Shown here in pieces: positions 25,201-37,569 of a DNA stretch of 64,000 nt (the stretch's first letter is position 1; each line of letters starts with the position of its first letter). Source of the stretch: Eumeta japonica (lineage: Eukaryota; Arthropoda; Insecta; Lepidoptera; Psychidae); assembly GCA_005406025.1 (NCBI GenBank), contig BGZK01002048.1, positions 1 to 64,000 on the forward strand, written 5' to 3'. Under the pieces are notes generated by a model. The model saw only the letters and a list, made by a program, of their open reading frames with translations, was not told where the DNA came from and made no database searches. The translations under genes were made by a program, and so were the position numbers.

Positions 25201-25859
25201 GTTGTCTCTATTTTCATCTTTCTTATTACATGCGCATACGTATACTTCTCGCTCTTCTGTTATTGTTTTGCATCGACTATTTTATTAATCCTTTACACCT
25301 CCCACTATAAGAGTTATAAAAATAACTGTGTACTAAGTAAACCAATTAATAGCATTAAAAAAAATAAGAAAAATAAAAAAATAATAAAAAAAAATTATAT
25401 TAAAATGATTGAAAAAATAAAATATTACTTTCTATTTATAGCATGAATTATTTATCAACAAAACAAGGCAACTATTATTTATGGTGGCAAGAAGGTGAAG
25501 GTGGTTACTTGTTGTCGAAATATATTGCATACTTTTTTTTGTTTTGTACAACCAAAAAATGATTGCTTAGATTCACAATTGGCTATCGATAAATTACCAA
25601 AAAGTGTTTCAATGATATTTTTTAATCCATTATTTTTCTAATTGTCACTCCTTTCATTCTATTGTAACATAATACGCGTGTGAGTCGTCCACTTTTGGAT
25701 ACTCCAAATTTTTATGATTTTATACCGACGTTCTTACGGAATACCTTGAATATACACCTTTGCTATTTTTATAATTTCTTTCTCTGTTTCTCAATCATTT
25801 CGCACCCATTAAAACAATAATAATGGGACGTATTAATCGGATAAAGAATTCCCCTTTCA
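22241..25859. other. Gene-free AT-rich stretch
   Basis: Two adjacent short palindromes lie at 22886-22899 (CTTACCATGGTAAG) and 22917-22936 (GCATGTTA with an inverted copy). A Lys/Arg-rich open frame of about 64 codons at 24635-24829 follows a run of A and matches no family I know. No other feature is supported. Confidence 0.4.
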
Positions 25860-26120
25860 GATAGAGAATATCCCAGCAGAAGATTCACTTTCCTCTCCAA
25901 CATCCGCGGAAAGCCATCGCGTCAGTCCTGAAGGACTAATGAATATCTTACGTTCGCTTAAGTCGTCCCACTCTCGCTCGGACGGAAATGCGGCGCTGGG
26001 GACGGTGTTTTCCCACTTTCGCTCGGCCCCGGTTATATCCGGCGAGGGAAAGCGTATTCCGAACTTCGCAAGTAATTTAAGATGCGTCTGCCGATAACTT
26101 ATTTGTAACATATATAGGCG
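25860..26120. promoter_or_regulatory. GC-rich patch
   Basis: Moderately GC-rich and CpG-rich with two CACTxTCGCTCGG blocks (near 25970 and 26014). No convincing coding frame. Confidence 0.2.
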
Positions 26121-26689
26121 CCGGCACTGCAAACGGCGTTTCGTATATGCGATAATTTAAAACGGCGTAGCATTCTGGTCGCGCATAAATAACTATGTTG
26201 CATTGCTGAGGTTTACATCGACCGCTTAATTCTATTGCGGCGAGTGCAACAAAACGTGATAGCGACAATGTAAGTGAATCAGTTCTAGTACAACGCAACG
26301 CAACAATGGTTAGGTCGATGGTGAATGTCATTCTATATGATGATGAATATTGTTGCTGTAAACCGGGAAAAAATAGAGAGCTGCGTGATGTTTACTCGTT
26401 TTGTGGTTTTGTGTTAAATCTATAACAATATTTTTTTCCATATCCACGTTTGTTTATTGTATTAATATTTCTTGAATAAAAAAAAAGAAACTGTGTCGAT
26501 TTTGAAGATTTAATTTTTACCAAGATTACCACGTGTTATACCAGTGTTATAACAAAGTCGCATCACTGTAGTTATTAAAAAATGTAAACAAATATGAAGC
26601 AAAAACAAAGCAAAAACCAATGAATTCGGTTAAGTTTTTAAAGAGTTATCCTGATTCCATACACACGTCCAGACCTCCAGACTAATTGA

Positions 26690-26910
26690 CGTTCTTTACA
26701 AAATTATTCGATTTTGGGAATTTTTACAGTTCCGTACCTCTAAAGAAAAAATGAATCTTTATAGAATCACTTCGTTGCCCGTTTGTCCTTTTACCCGTCT
26801 ATCGATCTGTCCGTTTGTCCGGCTGTCTGTCGAGACCCATTCTTTTTCTAGGATACGTGGAGGCATCAAATTGAAATGAACAGCAAATAATTAGGTTTGG
26901 AGTTCTTTAG
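26690..26910 (+). repeat. Dispersed repeat with GTCCGTTTGTCC motif, partial copy
   Basis: CCGTACCTCTAAAG, AGAATCACTTCGTTGCC, a run of GTCC/GTCT words, CGAGACCCATTC and GATACGTGGAGGCATCAAAT occur in the same order as in the copy at 7330-7625, which they resemble. Confidence 0.6.
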
Positions 26911-28689
26911 AAATGTAGAAAAGTCAAGATTCTAAATCAAAGTAATCAAAAACACGGCTTCTCCGACATAATGCGTTCGCGTGCACTGCATGAAATGTAG
27001 AACGATTTTTCCGAAAGATATTTTCTTATTTTCGTTCACCGAATAAAAAAGTACACGTGATGTCTCTTTACAACCGACGACGTGATCATTTGTGATATTT
27101 TTCCCACTCCCCTCCCTATAATCGAACATCATATGATTGATGGACGACCTCTAGGAATTCTATTAACTAAGCTCTTTTAAAATATTCAACCGAGACAAAA
27201 CAACAATGATGCTTCGTAAAATTTATTTTGCTACTGCGCAACCCCGAGTACGCATGTGTTGCAGGCAAACAAATTATATGGTAATGCTTTGTAATGTAAC
27301 GAATATAAAAAAGTTTTGAATGTCATTAGCTCCATATTTATATTGGAATAAAGCTTGCGGCCTAACAGGTTCCTTCGCACGATAACGGAACCTCTTTATT
27401 CGCGGTATTCTATATTAGCTGTCGCCGCAACTTCATACGCTCGGAATTTTAGATATTCCTTTCGGCCGATCGATTTCTACACGAAAACCCGTTTTTGAAT
27501 CTACCGGGTACCGTCTGAAATCCCGTAAACACAGTATTTTAGGAGACGAGCGTGTTCAAAAAAGTTTTTAAGAGCAAGCGTAGTGTGCTTTGTGCTTTAC
27601 CATTTCACATAGATCGTCGTAAACAGTGTTTTTTTTTTTAACATTTTTAATGTGAAGACAGAACTACGGTCTTATCATATGTATAGATTTATGATTGCAA
27701 AGCAATTTGACAATGCAATTTTTTATCACAATCGAATAAATTTACAAATAGATAATAATAGCAAATGTACAACAAAAAAAAAATCATAACCGACCTTTAA
27801 ATCATGATGATCAGCCTCTGTCGATGTGACGACTGTGTGTTTTCCACTACGCTATGGCGATTCGCTCGTAGTAGTTGCGAGTCACACTATCGTCACTTCG
27901 CTAACACATCAAAGACATTCTGTATGAGCTGAGGCACTTATTATATACCATTTATAGCAAATTAAATATACTTTTTTATGAATCAAGCTAAAGCGCGAAT
28001 CGACAACTCGACAAGGACTTTTATCTTTAACCGTTGGATAAGCACTGACCTTTTAGACTATCAGAATTGTTGATTTTTTATCACCATCTGTAAAAAATAA
28101 AATTAACGTCATTAGATTATTTTAATTTCTGCTTTTGGGTTATCACATTTACAAATATTTGCGTGTCGTCAGTTATTTTAATTATCTATTTAATTATGAA
28201 ATTAACGAATATTTTGTCTCCAGTACGAAATATATCTAATAAAATTAACGGATACATTTCAGAATTTTGCAATGATTAAAATGAAAACGTGAATTTTCCA
28301 TGATCGATTTAACCATTTAAGCAGACACATCAAATTTAACTTAGGATTTACATCTACAAAAAAAGGGATTTGGTAGAAAAAACATTTTTTTACTGCTGCA
28401 TATTTGCGGCTTGACTTTACAATAATAAAGCGTTAAAAATAGAAATTACTTTTTATCCATAACCGTCAAAGAGGAATACTAATACATATCCATATTCGTT
28501 GTGTTCATGCTGATAGAGGTAACTAAGTTTAAACACTAACACAAACAATACTTAACATTATAAGTGCCATACCTATACAGAAAAAAAAAGTTATAAGCTT
28601 CTCGAAGCGAGCAAAATCATGCGTATTCCGGGCACACCAAGGAAGGAAAAGGTATCGGAAAAAAACATCATTTAAGTTACGCAGAAAGT
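26911..28689. other. Gene-free stretch
   Basis: A mildly GC-richer patch at 27370-27580; otherwise AT-rich with poly-A/T tracts. No gene or recognised repeat. Confidence 0.4.
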
Positions 28690-29010
28690 AGTATTTGCAT
28701 GCGCAGAAGTGGCCGCGCGAACGCCGGGCGAAATGGGCACCGCGGAGGATATTCGTTCCGCATCATCACGTTCATTACAATAGCGCCCTCTACGATGAGT
28801 TTTTAGCGAAAACTCTTCCATCAATCTTTCGCTCCCGCGCGAGCGGGTAGAAAAAGCTCCAAGATTTATCTGTTTGGATATTAAGCACGATCAGGAAGTG
28901 GGTCGGTGGCGACGGAAGTGGGAGTGCGGCGAGCGCAGCCCGCGGCCGCCCTTAAGGCTCATTTTACGAAAGCAACACGCCGATTCTGCGACGGACGGAG
29001 AAGCGTTGCC
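28690..29010. promoter_or_regulatory. GC-rich island with CTCF-like core
   Basis: About 320 GC-rich bases. The minus strand at 28783-28792 reads TAGAGGGCGC, an exact match to the CTCF YAGRKGGCRS core, extended by a T after it. A 63-codon frame at 28906-29097 has no recognisable domain. Confidence 0.3.
28783..28792 (-). promoter_or_regulatory. CTCF-like core motif
   Basis: TAGAGGGCGC on the minus strand, inside a GC-rich island. It matches the vertebrate/fly CTCF core exactly. Confidence 0.3.
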
Positions 29011-30094
29011 ATAGAGATTTTTAAAAAGATCAAAGGTACAGACCGTCTCTCAATACAGATACGAACATTCACAGATACGTCGACCGATAACAAATGAAAA
29101 GTCTGGACAACGGTTGATCCTGCAAGCCGATCCCGAACCTTATCATTATTATAGAGTTCATAAAAATCGAAAAATATTGCATACATTTTAGAACTTAGAG
29201 AAAAGGACAATAAGTAAAAACTCGAACGCTCTTAATCCAACTAAAGTCGGTCGATTCTTTTAGAGATAAATAGTAAAAACTTTTTTTTGATCTTTTCATA
29301 AACACTAGATACCTCTCAATGAAAACCATCGATTTCCAGACCGATGTTTGCATCGTTTGACGTAGATTTCTTTTTAATAGAGCTATTTAGTTTTTAGATT
29401 GTATCGCTTCAATTATTAGTTACTTCGATATGCGAAAGAAAACATTTTTTTTTAACTTTTTGTTTTTTGAGATCAAAATACATTTAAACAATCTTCAAAA
29501 ATTCTAAATTGCGTGAAACTCTTTCAAGTGCTGGCAGCACAATCAAAATTGGTTAAACTGTATATACACATACGTACAGTACAACGCCCGAAACTCTTAC
29601 GCTGTGAAGTCATTCACAAAAGCGTCGCAATGGCGTAAAATAGGAACGCTAGAAAGAAGAAGGAAGGGTCGGCGAGCGTTAAACCTGCGCATTGCACCAT
29701 TTGCAGGCAATTCAGAGTGGCAGAGTTTCATGCGTTGTACTGTACGGAAATCATCGTCAAAATTGCCAAAATAGCTTCCTAGGCATGGAAATAGGAAAGG
29801 CTGCCGACCTCCCTCGCGTTTATTAGAACTCTCGTGTCGGATCCCTATCTTATCACTCACACAGATATTTGTCGTATAGAGCAATAATGTTATATATATA
29901 TATCATAATAATTTATTTATTCATAGTGAACAATTTCAATATTTTTTCTTTAAATGCGACATTTGGAAGTCAAAACATTCTCAAGCGATTCATTATCGTA
30001 CCGGGATTTAATATGTACCACACAAGAGTAAATATGAAATATATACATACGTATATACATAAATAATCGATATAAATATTTTTTATAAACTCAC
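29011..30094. other. Gene-free stretch
   Basis: AT-rich. No supported gene; a short TA run is near 29890-29902. Confidence 0.4.
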
Positions 30095-30270
30095 ACCTAT
30101 TTCTTAGGACAGGGAGAGACTACAGATCTCCACATGGTACGGTCTTTGCATATCTTTTTCGCGTCACTGACATTCATCAATCGTTTTATGCAAGCTCATC
30201 GCTTTCGTGTGGTTAAAATTTGGCCCTATTGCCACATCACGAAAATCACACGCTTCGTGTTGGGTCGGCT
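30095..30270 (+). repeat. Dispersed repeat, GAGACTACAGATCTCCAC family, copy 1
   Basis: GAGACTACAGATCTCCACAT, GGTACGGTCTTTGCATA, CATTCATCAATCGTTTTATG and GCAAGCTCATCGCTTTCGTG occur in this order. The same order, with changes, is found at 37205-37320 and 51740-51850. Confidence 0.65.
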
Positions 30271-31265
30271 TGTAATTTTCTAGGTCGTAACTTGCTAGAT
30301 AAACTATTCATAAATATTTGATTACAATAAATTTCATTAACGAAAACATTTTCAGACTGAGTAACTAAAAAAAAAATATTTTTTCATACCCTGTTATACA
30401 CAAGCAATACCCTTCGTCCAATGTAGAGTGTGCCGCGTGCGTACACATAGCGCATGCTAGCTATACTCGCTTAAATCACATACACATACATCTCTTTGCA
30501 CAGTGTATGATTTCTATTATTTTTTTGTAACGAAGTAGACCATCAGCTCCACTCGTTTCGACACATAAGAAATCCATAGAACAACAAAACCCACATTCAT
30601 AACTTACTCGAAGAAGTAGTAATATCAGATGCAGTAATTCAATTGACGAAGTGTATATATATTTCCCAAAATGTTAATTGATTTGTTTCAAATGTAAAGT
30701 AAGTGATGTATAACTTAGTTTTCGCCAAACCACTTCGCCGATTTGGAATTATCTGCTATATGTGGCAATAATACAAATATATACAACCATTGACGCCCTG
30801 CTCGGCTGCACGTGACGGCGTCTACGTAGTTATTGGACTTCGTTTAATTTCACATCGGCACAATCGACGAACGATCAACGAACCTCATGATGATCAGAGT
30901 ATTGTTTAGGAAATTTGTAAAATGTGACTAATTAAACAAAAGGAGTACTCCGAAAACCGGTGGGTTTCAATGGTGTTTCTAATCCTACTACGACGAGGTC
31001 AAACTGAAAGTTATGATTTTACCATAGTTTATGTTTGTATTTGTTTGTTCAATCAAACCAGTTTAGACTATTTAACCTAGTATACAATACAAGGTCTGCT
31101 ATTTATGTATCCGGAAATGGCCACATACGGAAAAACTTTTAAAAAGTAATTACTACATTTAAAAATGGAACTCCTTGGCTGTAGAACACAGTTTGTTTCA
31201 CGTAACTGTCAACTGTTTTACCATTGTAGCATCACTTTGATTTAACTTGTGAAAATTTTCGTGTG

Positions 31266-32306
31266 ATGATTTATTACAATTTTCGGCGTGGGCCAACTCA
31301 AAAACAGTGCATCGATCAACTCACTTCGAATTTTAGGGATGAAGCACCATCGAAAACCACTGTGTATCACTGGTATAGTGAGATTAATCGTGGGCGGTCT
31401 ACGCTTACGGACGAATTTAAAGAAGGCAGCCTTAAATCGATTGTTGTACTACAAAATATCGATGCTGTGCGGGAACTAATAATGCAAGATCGTCATATTA
31501 CATATCGCGAGATAAAGGCGTCCCTGAGAATAAGTATGACGTGTATGCATAAGATATTACACGAAAATTTAGTGGTAAAATAATTTGTTCGCGTTGGATT
31601 CCGCACAACTTGAGCATTGATCAAAAACAGACTTGTGTCGATTAGTGCAAAAAAGTGACAAAAAATACTATCATGTTGCTTCAAAATCTGTTTATAATAT
31701 CTACACATGTGATGAATCTTGGATCTATGTGTATGACCCCAAACTAAACAGCAGTCAACGATGTTGGTGTTCCAAGATAAGCCGAACCCAATAAAAGTGA
31801 TGCATGCCAAAAGCACGAAGTAAATGGTTGCCTGTTTTTTTAATGTAAATGGACACATGATTATAGTGTCAGTAAAGACTCGTAAAATGGTTGATTCGGA
31901 GTGGTACACGACCATTTGTTTGGCAGAAGTCTTTGAAGAAATAAGAAAGAACAACCGACAACGCAGAATCATTCTTCATCATGACAATGCTGGCTGTCAT
32001 GATGAAGAATGATACGTCGGCCGAAACAACTCAATTTTTGGAAGGTCAAATGATCGAATTGACGGGTCATACGACGTACATCCCGCTCTGGCAATCCAAC
32101 TATTTCTATTTATTCTCAAGCGTAAAAAATTAATTACGTGGTCAATATTTTTCGATCCGCGATGAGGTCATTTATGCGTCATAATGTACGTTTTGGATCT
32201 CCAAAAATATCTACTTCAATCAGAATGGAAAAAATACTGTAAAAGTTGGTTCATGCGTATGCAAAAGTGCATTGATCATCATGGTGAATATTTTGAAAAG
32301 CAATAA
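31266..32306 (+). pseudogene. Mariner transposase pseudogene
   Basis: The gene normally encodes a DNA-cutting transposase of about 345 residues with an N-terminal paired helix-turn-helix domain and a catalytic DD34D domain. Intact segments are the N-terminus from ATG 31266 (RRGPTQKQCIDQLTSNFRDE, then SKTTVYHWYSE), ICSRWIPHNL, TCDESWIYVYDP with the first catalytic Asp near 31712, SEWYTTICL, RIILHHDN with the second Asp near 31983, and the C-terminus CIDHHGEYFEKQ. Lesions include a frameshift near 31577, TGG to TAG in the VDW motif near 31645, another frameshift near 31655, AAG TAA near 31820, a 13-base insertion at 32001-32013, and loss of the third Asp (the PND position reads SNY, near 32095). 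It is dead several times over. Confidence 0.9.
31968..32013. repeat. Perfect 19-bp-arm palindrome inside the transposase
   Basis: Arms 31968-31986 and 31995-32013 are exact reverse complements around an 8-base loop. Removing the last 13 bases of the right arm restores the normal transposase frame (NAGCH then TSAETTQ), so these bases look inserted by copying the left arm in inverse orientation. Confidence 0.85.
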
Positions 32307-32929
32307 AACCATATTAAATGGTAGATGGTTGTTTCTTTTTTATATTCCGGACGCATAAATAGCAGCCCTGGTGTGATAGAGTGGTGGATTTATTTAGCTT
32401 GTCTTTCGTGTTACAGTTAAATTATCCTTTGACCAATTCAACAACGAGAACCATATTCACTACCCGTGTTCAGTTTAGATTTGTTAGTTCCAAAAAAAAT
32501 AATTTTGGCTCTATTAAAACAAACTTCTGGGACCGAAAATATTTATTTTTGCCCTTAACAGCCCGTATGCGCGAAACGATAAATCCTTCTAGATATATAT
32601 ATATTGAAACTGAAATTGACCTATGTCTGTACTTGAGAGAAGCTTATGAAAAAATAATGTAAGTGCAACAGAAGACAAAACAGTAATTTTTAGAATTTTG
32701 TGTCTCAATTTGCATGTTTGTTCGTTAGCACGTTACTCAAAAACTACCACACGGTATTCCATGTGGTTTTCACAGATGTGTTGCTGGGTAATTAATTTAA
32801 AAAAAAATGTTCTACCGCCTAGAAGTCGAATTAAAATTATATTTCCGAAGTTTTGCCGTGTGCAATGTTTTTCTAAACTGTAACTGCATTAAACTGCACA
32901 TAGATAATGATTTTTAGAATGCCATCTTT

Positions 32930-33090
32930 GTATGTGACAGATTCCGCTGTTGTCTTTCATTCAGTGACTAAAATTTCCGGTGACTTACTCCCCTCTATCA
33001 ACTCTTCCCTCTATTGACATATTTCCTCTTCCATCAGCCTACTCCCCCTCTATCAGATGTCTTATACTTACTTATGAGGCCGGCACTAAC
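32930..33090 (-). repeat. Dispersed repeat, CTCCGGTGGC family, fragment
   Basis: A TTTCCGGTGAC block followed by degenerate tandem CTCCCTCTATCA/CCCCTCTATCAG words. This matches the layout of the fuller minus-strand copy at 57850-58215. Confidence 0.5.
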
Positions 33091-33710
33091 TGGTGATTCT
33101 TCTAGGGTTGCGAATCTCAAAATGAAAATTAAAAGTGGGGGCCAGGAGAGAATATAAAGCAGGAACAGTATCTAGATCATGATTGACCGCGTGGTCGGTC
33201 GACATTAAAAAAATGAAAAAATTCATTGGACGTTAACGCGTTCGGAGCTGCTGGCGAAAGCTAGTATAGTAGCATAAAGGGGACAATCCCGAGGCAATGC
33301 AATAAAGGGATAAAACATTATTTCATATTTTTTTATGCAAGAGTTAAGTAGCAGGCGTAGCATTAAAACGGTAACAATGCATAAATTCTGAAATGTTCTA
33401 AACGTCTATTAGCCACATTGTGACTGCAACATACATATACCTACAACCCTCTGGAGACAGAGTCGTGAAGAGAGGATAATTGAATTGGTGCTGCCGGGAA
33501 ATGTAAGGGGTGGGTGCGGCGCAGCAGTTTGCTAACCAGCTCTATAATTGCTCTTCGATTCGTTCGCCGGTTACGCTTCAAAGAGGACACCTACATAGCT
33601 ACATCAAGAAGCGATCGCCTTGACATACCACGTATTGTATATAAGATATTTAGAAATGCTAATGATTTATTTACAAATTTGTTTATCGATAATGTCTTCA
33701 CATTTCTGAC

Positions 33711-33728
33711 TATATATATATATATATG
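33711..33728. repeat. (TA)n microsatellite
   Basis: Nearly nine uninterrupted TA units. Confidence 0.85.
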
Positions 33729-34243
33729 TACCTATAAATAGTTTATAATGTACCTATTTATACAATAAAACATCTAGCGATAATCATTTTGAATATTTTT
33801 TCTTTGTTAAAATTAGTCCGTATTGCGTGAAAGACGGTAATAGTTTTAACTCCAGTTGAGCAGTTTGAAGTCTTGTGTCGTTGTGATACTACAATAGTGC
33901 AGATCAAATACCGAGGAACCGGTGCCGATTTTCCACCCATTCCTATCATTTCTTCAGTAACATCCGACTTAATACAAAAAAAAATTGCGGCTTTCTGCAG
34001 CTGCTTCAAAACATGTTCCATGAAACTTATTAGATTCCTTTAGAGCAAGATTTTTTTTATGAAGGAGTTCGATAAGTCCATAGAAGTATTTTGCACTTTT
34101 CATTTTATTAAATTTTTCGTAGCCCTTCAATCGATATCTCACTTTCGTAAATCATTATCTCCACCCCTTGTGCCCGCCTCTACGAAAATATGTTGAAATA
34201 TCTAATAGCATATAATCACAAACTTTCTTTAGAATCTGTTTAG

Positions 34244-34947
34244 AAATCAAGATCAGTAGCAACTAACTTGGATTCTTATTTAAATCACCTCACAGAACAC
34301 GGAGACAAGCGGAGACATGTAGATGTTATATATACAAATTTTTCAAAAGCTTTAGACCGCGTTGTCTACAAAATTTTAATATATAAGCTCTGCGTTCCTA
34401 GTGTTTGTGGTCCTCTATTAAAATGGTTTACTTCTTTTCTTGATATTAGACGCTCTATATTGGTCGCTGATGGGTGGTCTTCAAGTACTTTCCAAACCAG
34501 TTCAGGAATGTCGCAAGCCTCTATTTTGGGACGTATTCTTTTCAGAGCCTGTATCAAAAATATACTAGACTGTTTTAAGAACTCGTTTATTTATTTACTG
34601 ACGACATAAAAATTTTACGATCAACCTATAGTACCAGCGTTCTAAGTCTTCTTCAAGAAGATATACATATACTGTCACTTTGGTGCGGTAGGGATGACAT
34701 GATATTGAATCCTATTAAATGTTACGTAATAAAATTCTGTGGGAATAAGAATGCTTTACCTAATAAGTATGATATTAATGGTATTGAAATGCAACATGTG
34801 GAACAGATTCGTAACTTAAGAATTATATTTGATATTAACTTAAAATTCAATGAATGTATTGATACTATAGTTTCGAAAAGTTATAAAATGCTAGTTTTTA
34901 AACTCCTTTTAATATACAATTGGAATTGTAAGAAAGTATACTACTAA
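34244..34947 (+). pseudogene. LINE reverse transcriptase fragment
   Basis: Read from 34244: RSVATNL, then DVIYTNFSKALDRVVYKIL, the first catalytic block of a LINE reverse transcriptase (usual DFSKAFD is NFSKALD, so the catalytic Asp is Asn). LLKWFTSFLDIRR and SGMSQASILGRILF follow, the usual GVPQGSILGPLLF. The frame breaks near 34590; the Y/F-x-DD active-site box (FTDDIKIL) is in another frame. A third stretch, LNPIKCYVIKF to NLRIIFDINLKF, matches the segment after the active site. One catalytic position is replaced and frames are broken, so it is inactive. Confidence 0.8.
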
Positions 34948-35720
34948 GATTACTTTGTTCAAATCTCAAGTACAACTACAACTTAAATTTTTTAGTGTAG
35001 TTTGAAATCCTCATTACGATATACTATATATGTTAAAAGGTTGAAAAGTGTTCAAAGACGGTTTTTGTATGATATTTAATACAGTGACTTATTATTTAAG
35101 CTCATGTCATCTTACGAAAAAAGGTTGCAATATTATAATTTATTATTGTTAAATTCTTAGATTTATTTCTTCTTTATAAGATAGTTAATGGAATTATTAC
35201 TAGTAATGAACTACTTTTCAAACTTCACATTAATAATTCCAGACATGCCTAGAACGACAAATTCATGTTATTTAATGTTCCGCGTTCTCAGACCAATCTC
35301 GGTCTTTATATTTGTTTAAACAGATTATGCCGTCAATTCAATAGACTGTCAGGACAGAACAATTCTGATCTGGATGAGTGTATCACACTGCAAATTTAAG
35401 TCAGAGCTCCTCAAGTGATGTATGTACTACCGATCACGTGTACTAGTTGTACAAATTAATTTACATATTACCATGTTCATTTTAGGCATATCAAATAAGT
35501 TATTTTATAGTTGACTAAGTAAATTTTCAGTAACTGTTTAATAAAATATTAAAATTAGTAATAAGATTCTAATAATTAATAACTTTTTGATGTTGCTGAT
35601 TTATATTATTGCATATTGTGGTCTCCGATGATTAAGGAAGCCATTGAATTAGACTCCAACCATGTTTTTGGTTCATAAATGTATTTCTTGTAGGAGATCT
35701 TCAATAATAAATAAACAAAT
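34244..35720 (+). mobile_element. 5'-truncated non-LTR retrotransposon remnant
   Basis: Reverse transcriptase sequence begins abruptly mid-domain. It is followed by degraded C-terminal coding sequence and an AT-rich tail ending near AGATCTTCAATAATAAATAA (about 35695-35715). No endonuclease domain or long terminal repeats are seen. The motif wording fits the jockey/CR1 group of LINEs, but the exact clade cannot be set from a fragment. Confidence 0.75.
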
Positions 35721-35879
35721 AGAAGTTGAAACTTAATTTAGTAACATCTGTATGAAATCATTTTAAATTAAATAACGATTTAATTTACTTATAAATTGTA
35801 CACAATTAAACGTCGAAATAAAGTTAAATAATTTTATGTACTCATAAAATATTTTTTATGTTATCGTCGAGGTGCAAAC

Positions 35880-36240
35880 GAGTACGCGAGCTAGCAGAGC
35901 ATCATTGGTGGTCATCACTGCCCATGGACAGTCGCAACTACAGGGGAGTCACCGGTGCCTTGCCGGCCTCGAGTAGGGACAGAATATCTGATTAAGGAGA
36001 GAGTGGGTTGATGGAGGTGGCAATAGGGTGTTAAAAGGGGAGCGGGCCACCGGAACTCTCACTTATTGAACGAAACACATTAGCAAAATACGTTACTTCT
36101 CGTCTGTATTCTATAAAAGTGCAGTTTTCATCGATTTAGCGGATCAATTTTCGCACTGCAACCAGCAAGTTGGCGACAGCGTGGCTATACCATTCTGAAC
36201 ATTCGTTCGAACCATATCGTCTGCGACTATATTTGGTTTA
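35880..36240 (+). repeat. Dispersed repeat, CTCCGGTGGC family, fuller copy
   Basis: Contains CATCACTGCCCATGGACAG, CTCGAGTAGGGACAGAAT, GGGCCACCGGAACTCTCA, CGTCTGTATTCTATAAAAGT and TTTCGCACTGCAACC. The second half aligns with 44845-45050, and the reverse complement with 57850-58215. No open frame is kept. Confidence 0.65.
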
Positions 36241-37049
36241 AATCGTAATATAATCGTAAACATTGTAATCCTATCGAAAACGTAGATTAAAAAAATTAGA
36301 AAAGTCAAGCGACTAATTCACCGTAAAAACTTTAAAACATACCGAGAAGAGCCAATTTAGTTATTTTTTTTACAATTTAAATTAATAAATCACTATTATT
36401 GTAACATTACTTGTTAGCTGTGGAGACAATAAATTAATTATTAAAACTTTAGTAAAAATGATTTTTCATAACAATTCAACCTGATACCACATGATTTTTA
36501 AGTCGAAAAAATATAAGTATTAAATAAACTTCAATAGAATCATTTATTGCAAATAGTCCTATAGTTTTGTTTATAATTTATTCTTTATTTTACTTGTGTA
36601 GTGTTAAAACAGCAGCAATTTGCTACACTTCTTAGTCAAAGGCAAATAATGATTGAGTTGGCTCTTTTCGACATATCGAAACTTTTTAAGATGAAAATGT
36701 TGTAAAAGTTAAGATAATTTCTTAGAACAAAATGTACTTTGTATTCTTCGTGGGCATTTCGTTTTTCTTCTTTAGTGGTTCTTCTTACACAATAATTACG
36801 TATAATATCCACTCTCTACTTTTGTTTCGAAGAGACCCACCAACCCACTAAAATGCAGCTCTATTGATACTTTCGTGCAATTTTAAAAGTAGTCAAAATA
36901 TTGACTTTGCTAACTATTCTGTGACACATGAATTTTCATTTCACACATTATTTATTGAAACGCAATTTCTTCTTATTATCTCTTATTCTGCTGAGCTTCT
37001 GTTCATAACGTTAAAATATACAAATGTCTATTATTAGACTAAAGTTTAT
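36241..37049. other. AT-rich non-coding stretch
   Basis: Nothing recognised. Confidence 0.4.
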
Positions 37050-37155
37050 ATAACAAGCTGGAAGCTGTTTCGTTTCTTTGATACATATGAACCAGGTGGA
37101 CACTTTGTATATATAGAACTGGCCCGTCAGTTTCTCTCCTATGGTCGACGGCCAG
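37050..37155 (+). repeat. Dispersed repeat, CTGGAAGC...CTCCTATGGTC family, copy 1
   Basis: AACAAGCTGGAAGCTGTTTC, a TTTGATACATATGAA stretch, GACACTTTGTA and CAGTTTCTCTCCTATGGTC occur in the same order as at 41725-41850. Confidence 0.55.
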
Positions 37156-37204
37156 AAAGGGTGTACCTTATTAATCTTGAAGCGATATTGCTTTAAGAAC
37201 GTTT

Positions 37205-37320
37205 ATAAAAAGTAGAGACTACAGATTTTTACATATCTCCCTTGCTTCACTAACATACGTCGATATTTTCATGCAGGCTCGTCATTTTCGGGTGCCTATC
37301 CTTCTCGAAAACAGGCGTGA
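37205..37320 (+). repeat. Dispersed repeat, GAGACTACAGATCTCCAC family, copy 2
   Basis: AGAGACTACAGATTTTTACA, CCTTGCTTCACTAACATACG, TTTTCATGCAGGCTCGTCA and TTTTCGGGTGCC match the copy at 30095-30270. Confidence 0.6.
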
Positions 37321-37479
37321 GTTTTTATATATAAAAAAAAATACAACATCAGAACGTTGACGTACAACTGAACGTTGGAACGCAACTTTCATTAAGAATA
37401 CACGTAGCGTCACCAAGAAACAATGCAGGTTATACGAGCGCTCGCAAATTCAAACCTGGGTGACGTCAATACCAACTGT

Positions 37480-37569
37480 AACTAAGACAGAAGGCAATAC
37501 ATGCAGAAAAAAAATATACAGTCGAATTAAGTACCTCCTCCTTTTTAATTTTGAAGTCGGTTAAAAATA
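37480..37569 (+). repeat. Tail of the TTTTTGAAGTCGGTTAAAA family
   Basis: ATACAGTCGAATTAAGTACC, then CTCCTCCTTTTTAATTTTG and AAGTCGGTTAAAA. Only the end of the family is present. Confidence 0.6.

Larger units (their letters stand above)
31090..32370 (+). mobile_element. Full-length but inactive mariner element
   Basis: Both terminal inverted repeats are present: left CAAGGTCTGCTATTTATG then TATCCGG, right (minus strand) CAGGGCTGCTATTTATG then CGTCCGG. The total of 1281 bases is the normal length of a mariner. A TA dinucleotide precedes the left end; the right flank is GT, so one copy of the target duplication is lost or mutated. The transposase is of the type common in moths (cecropia/Bmmar1-like, from memory). 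Confidence 0.9.
32371..34243. other. Gene-free stretch
   Basis: Holds a repeat fragment (32930-33090) and a TA run (33711-33728). Open frames at 32381-32662 and 33514-33741 show no family features. Confidence 0.4.
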
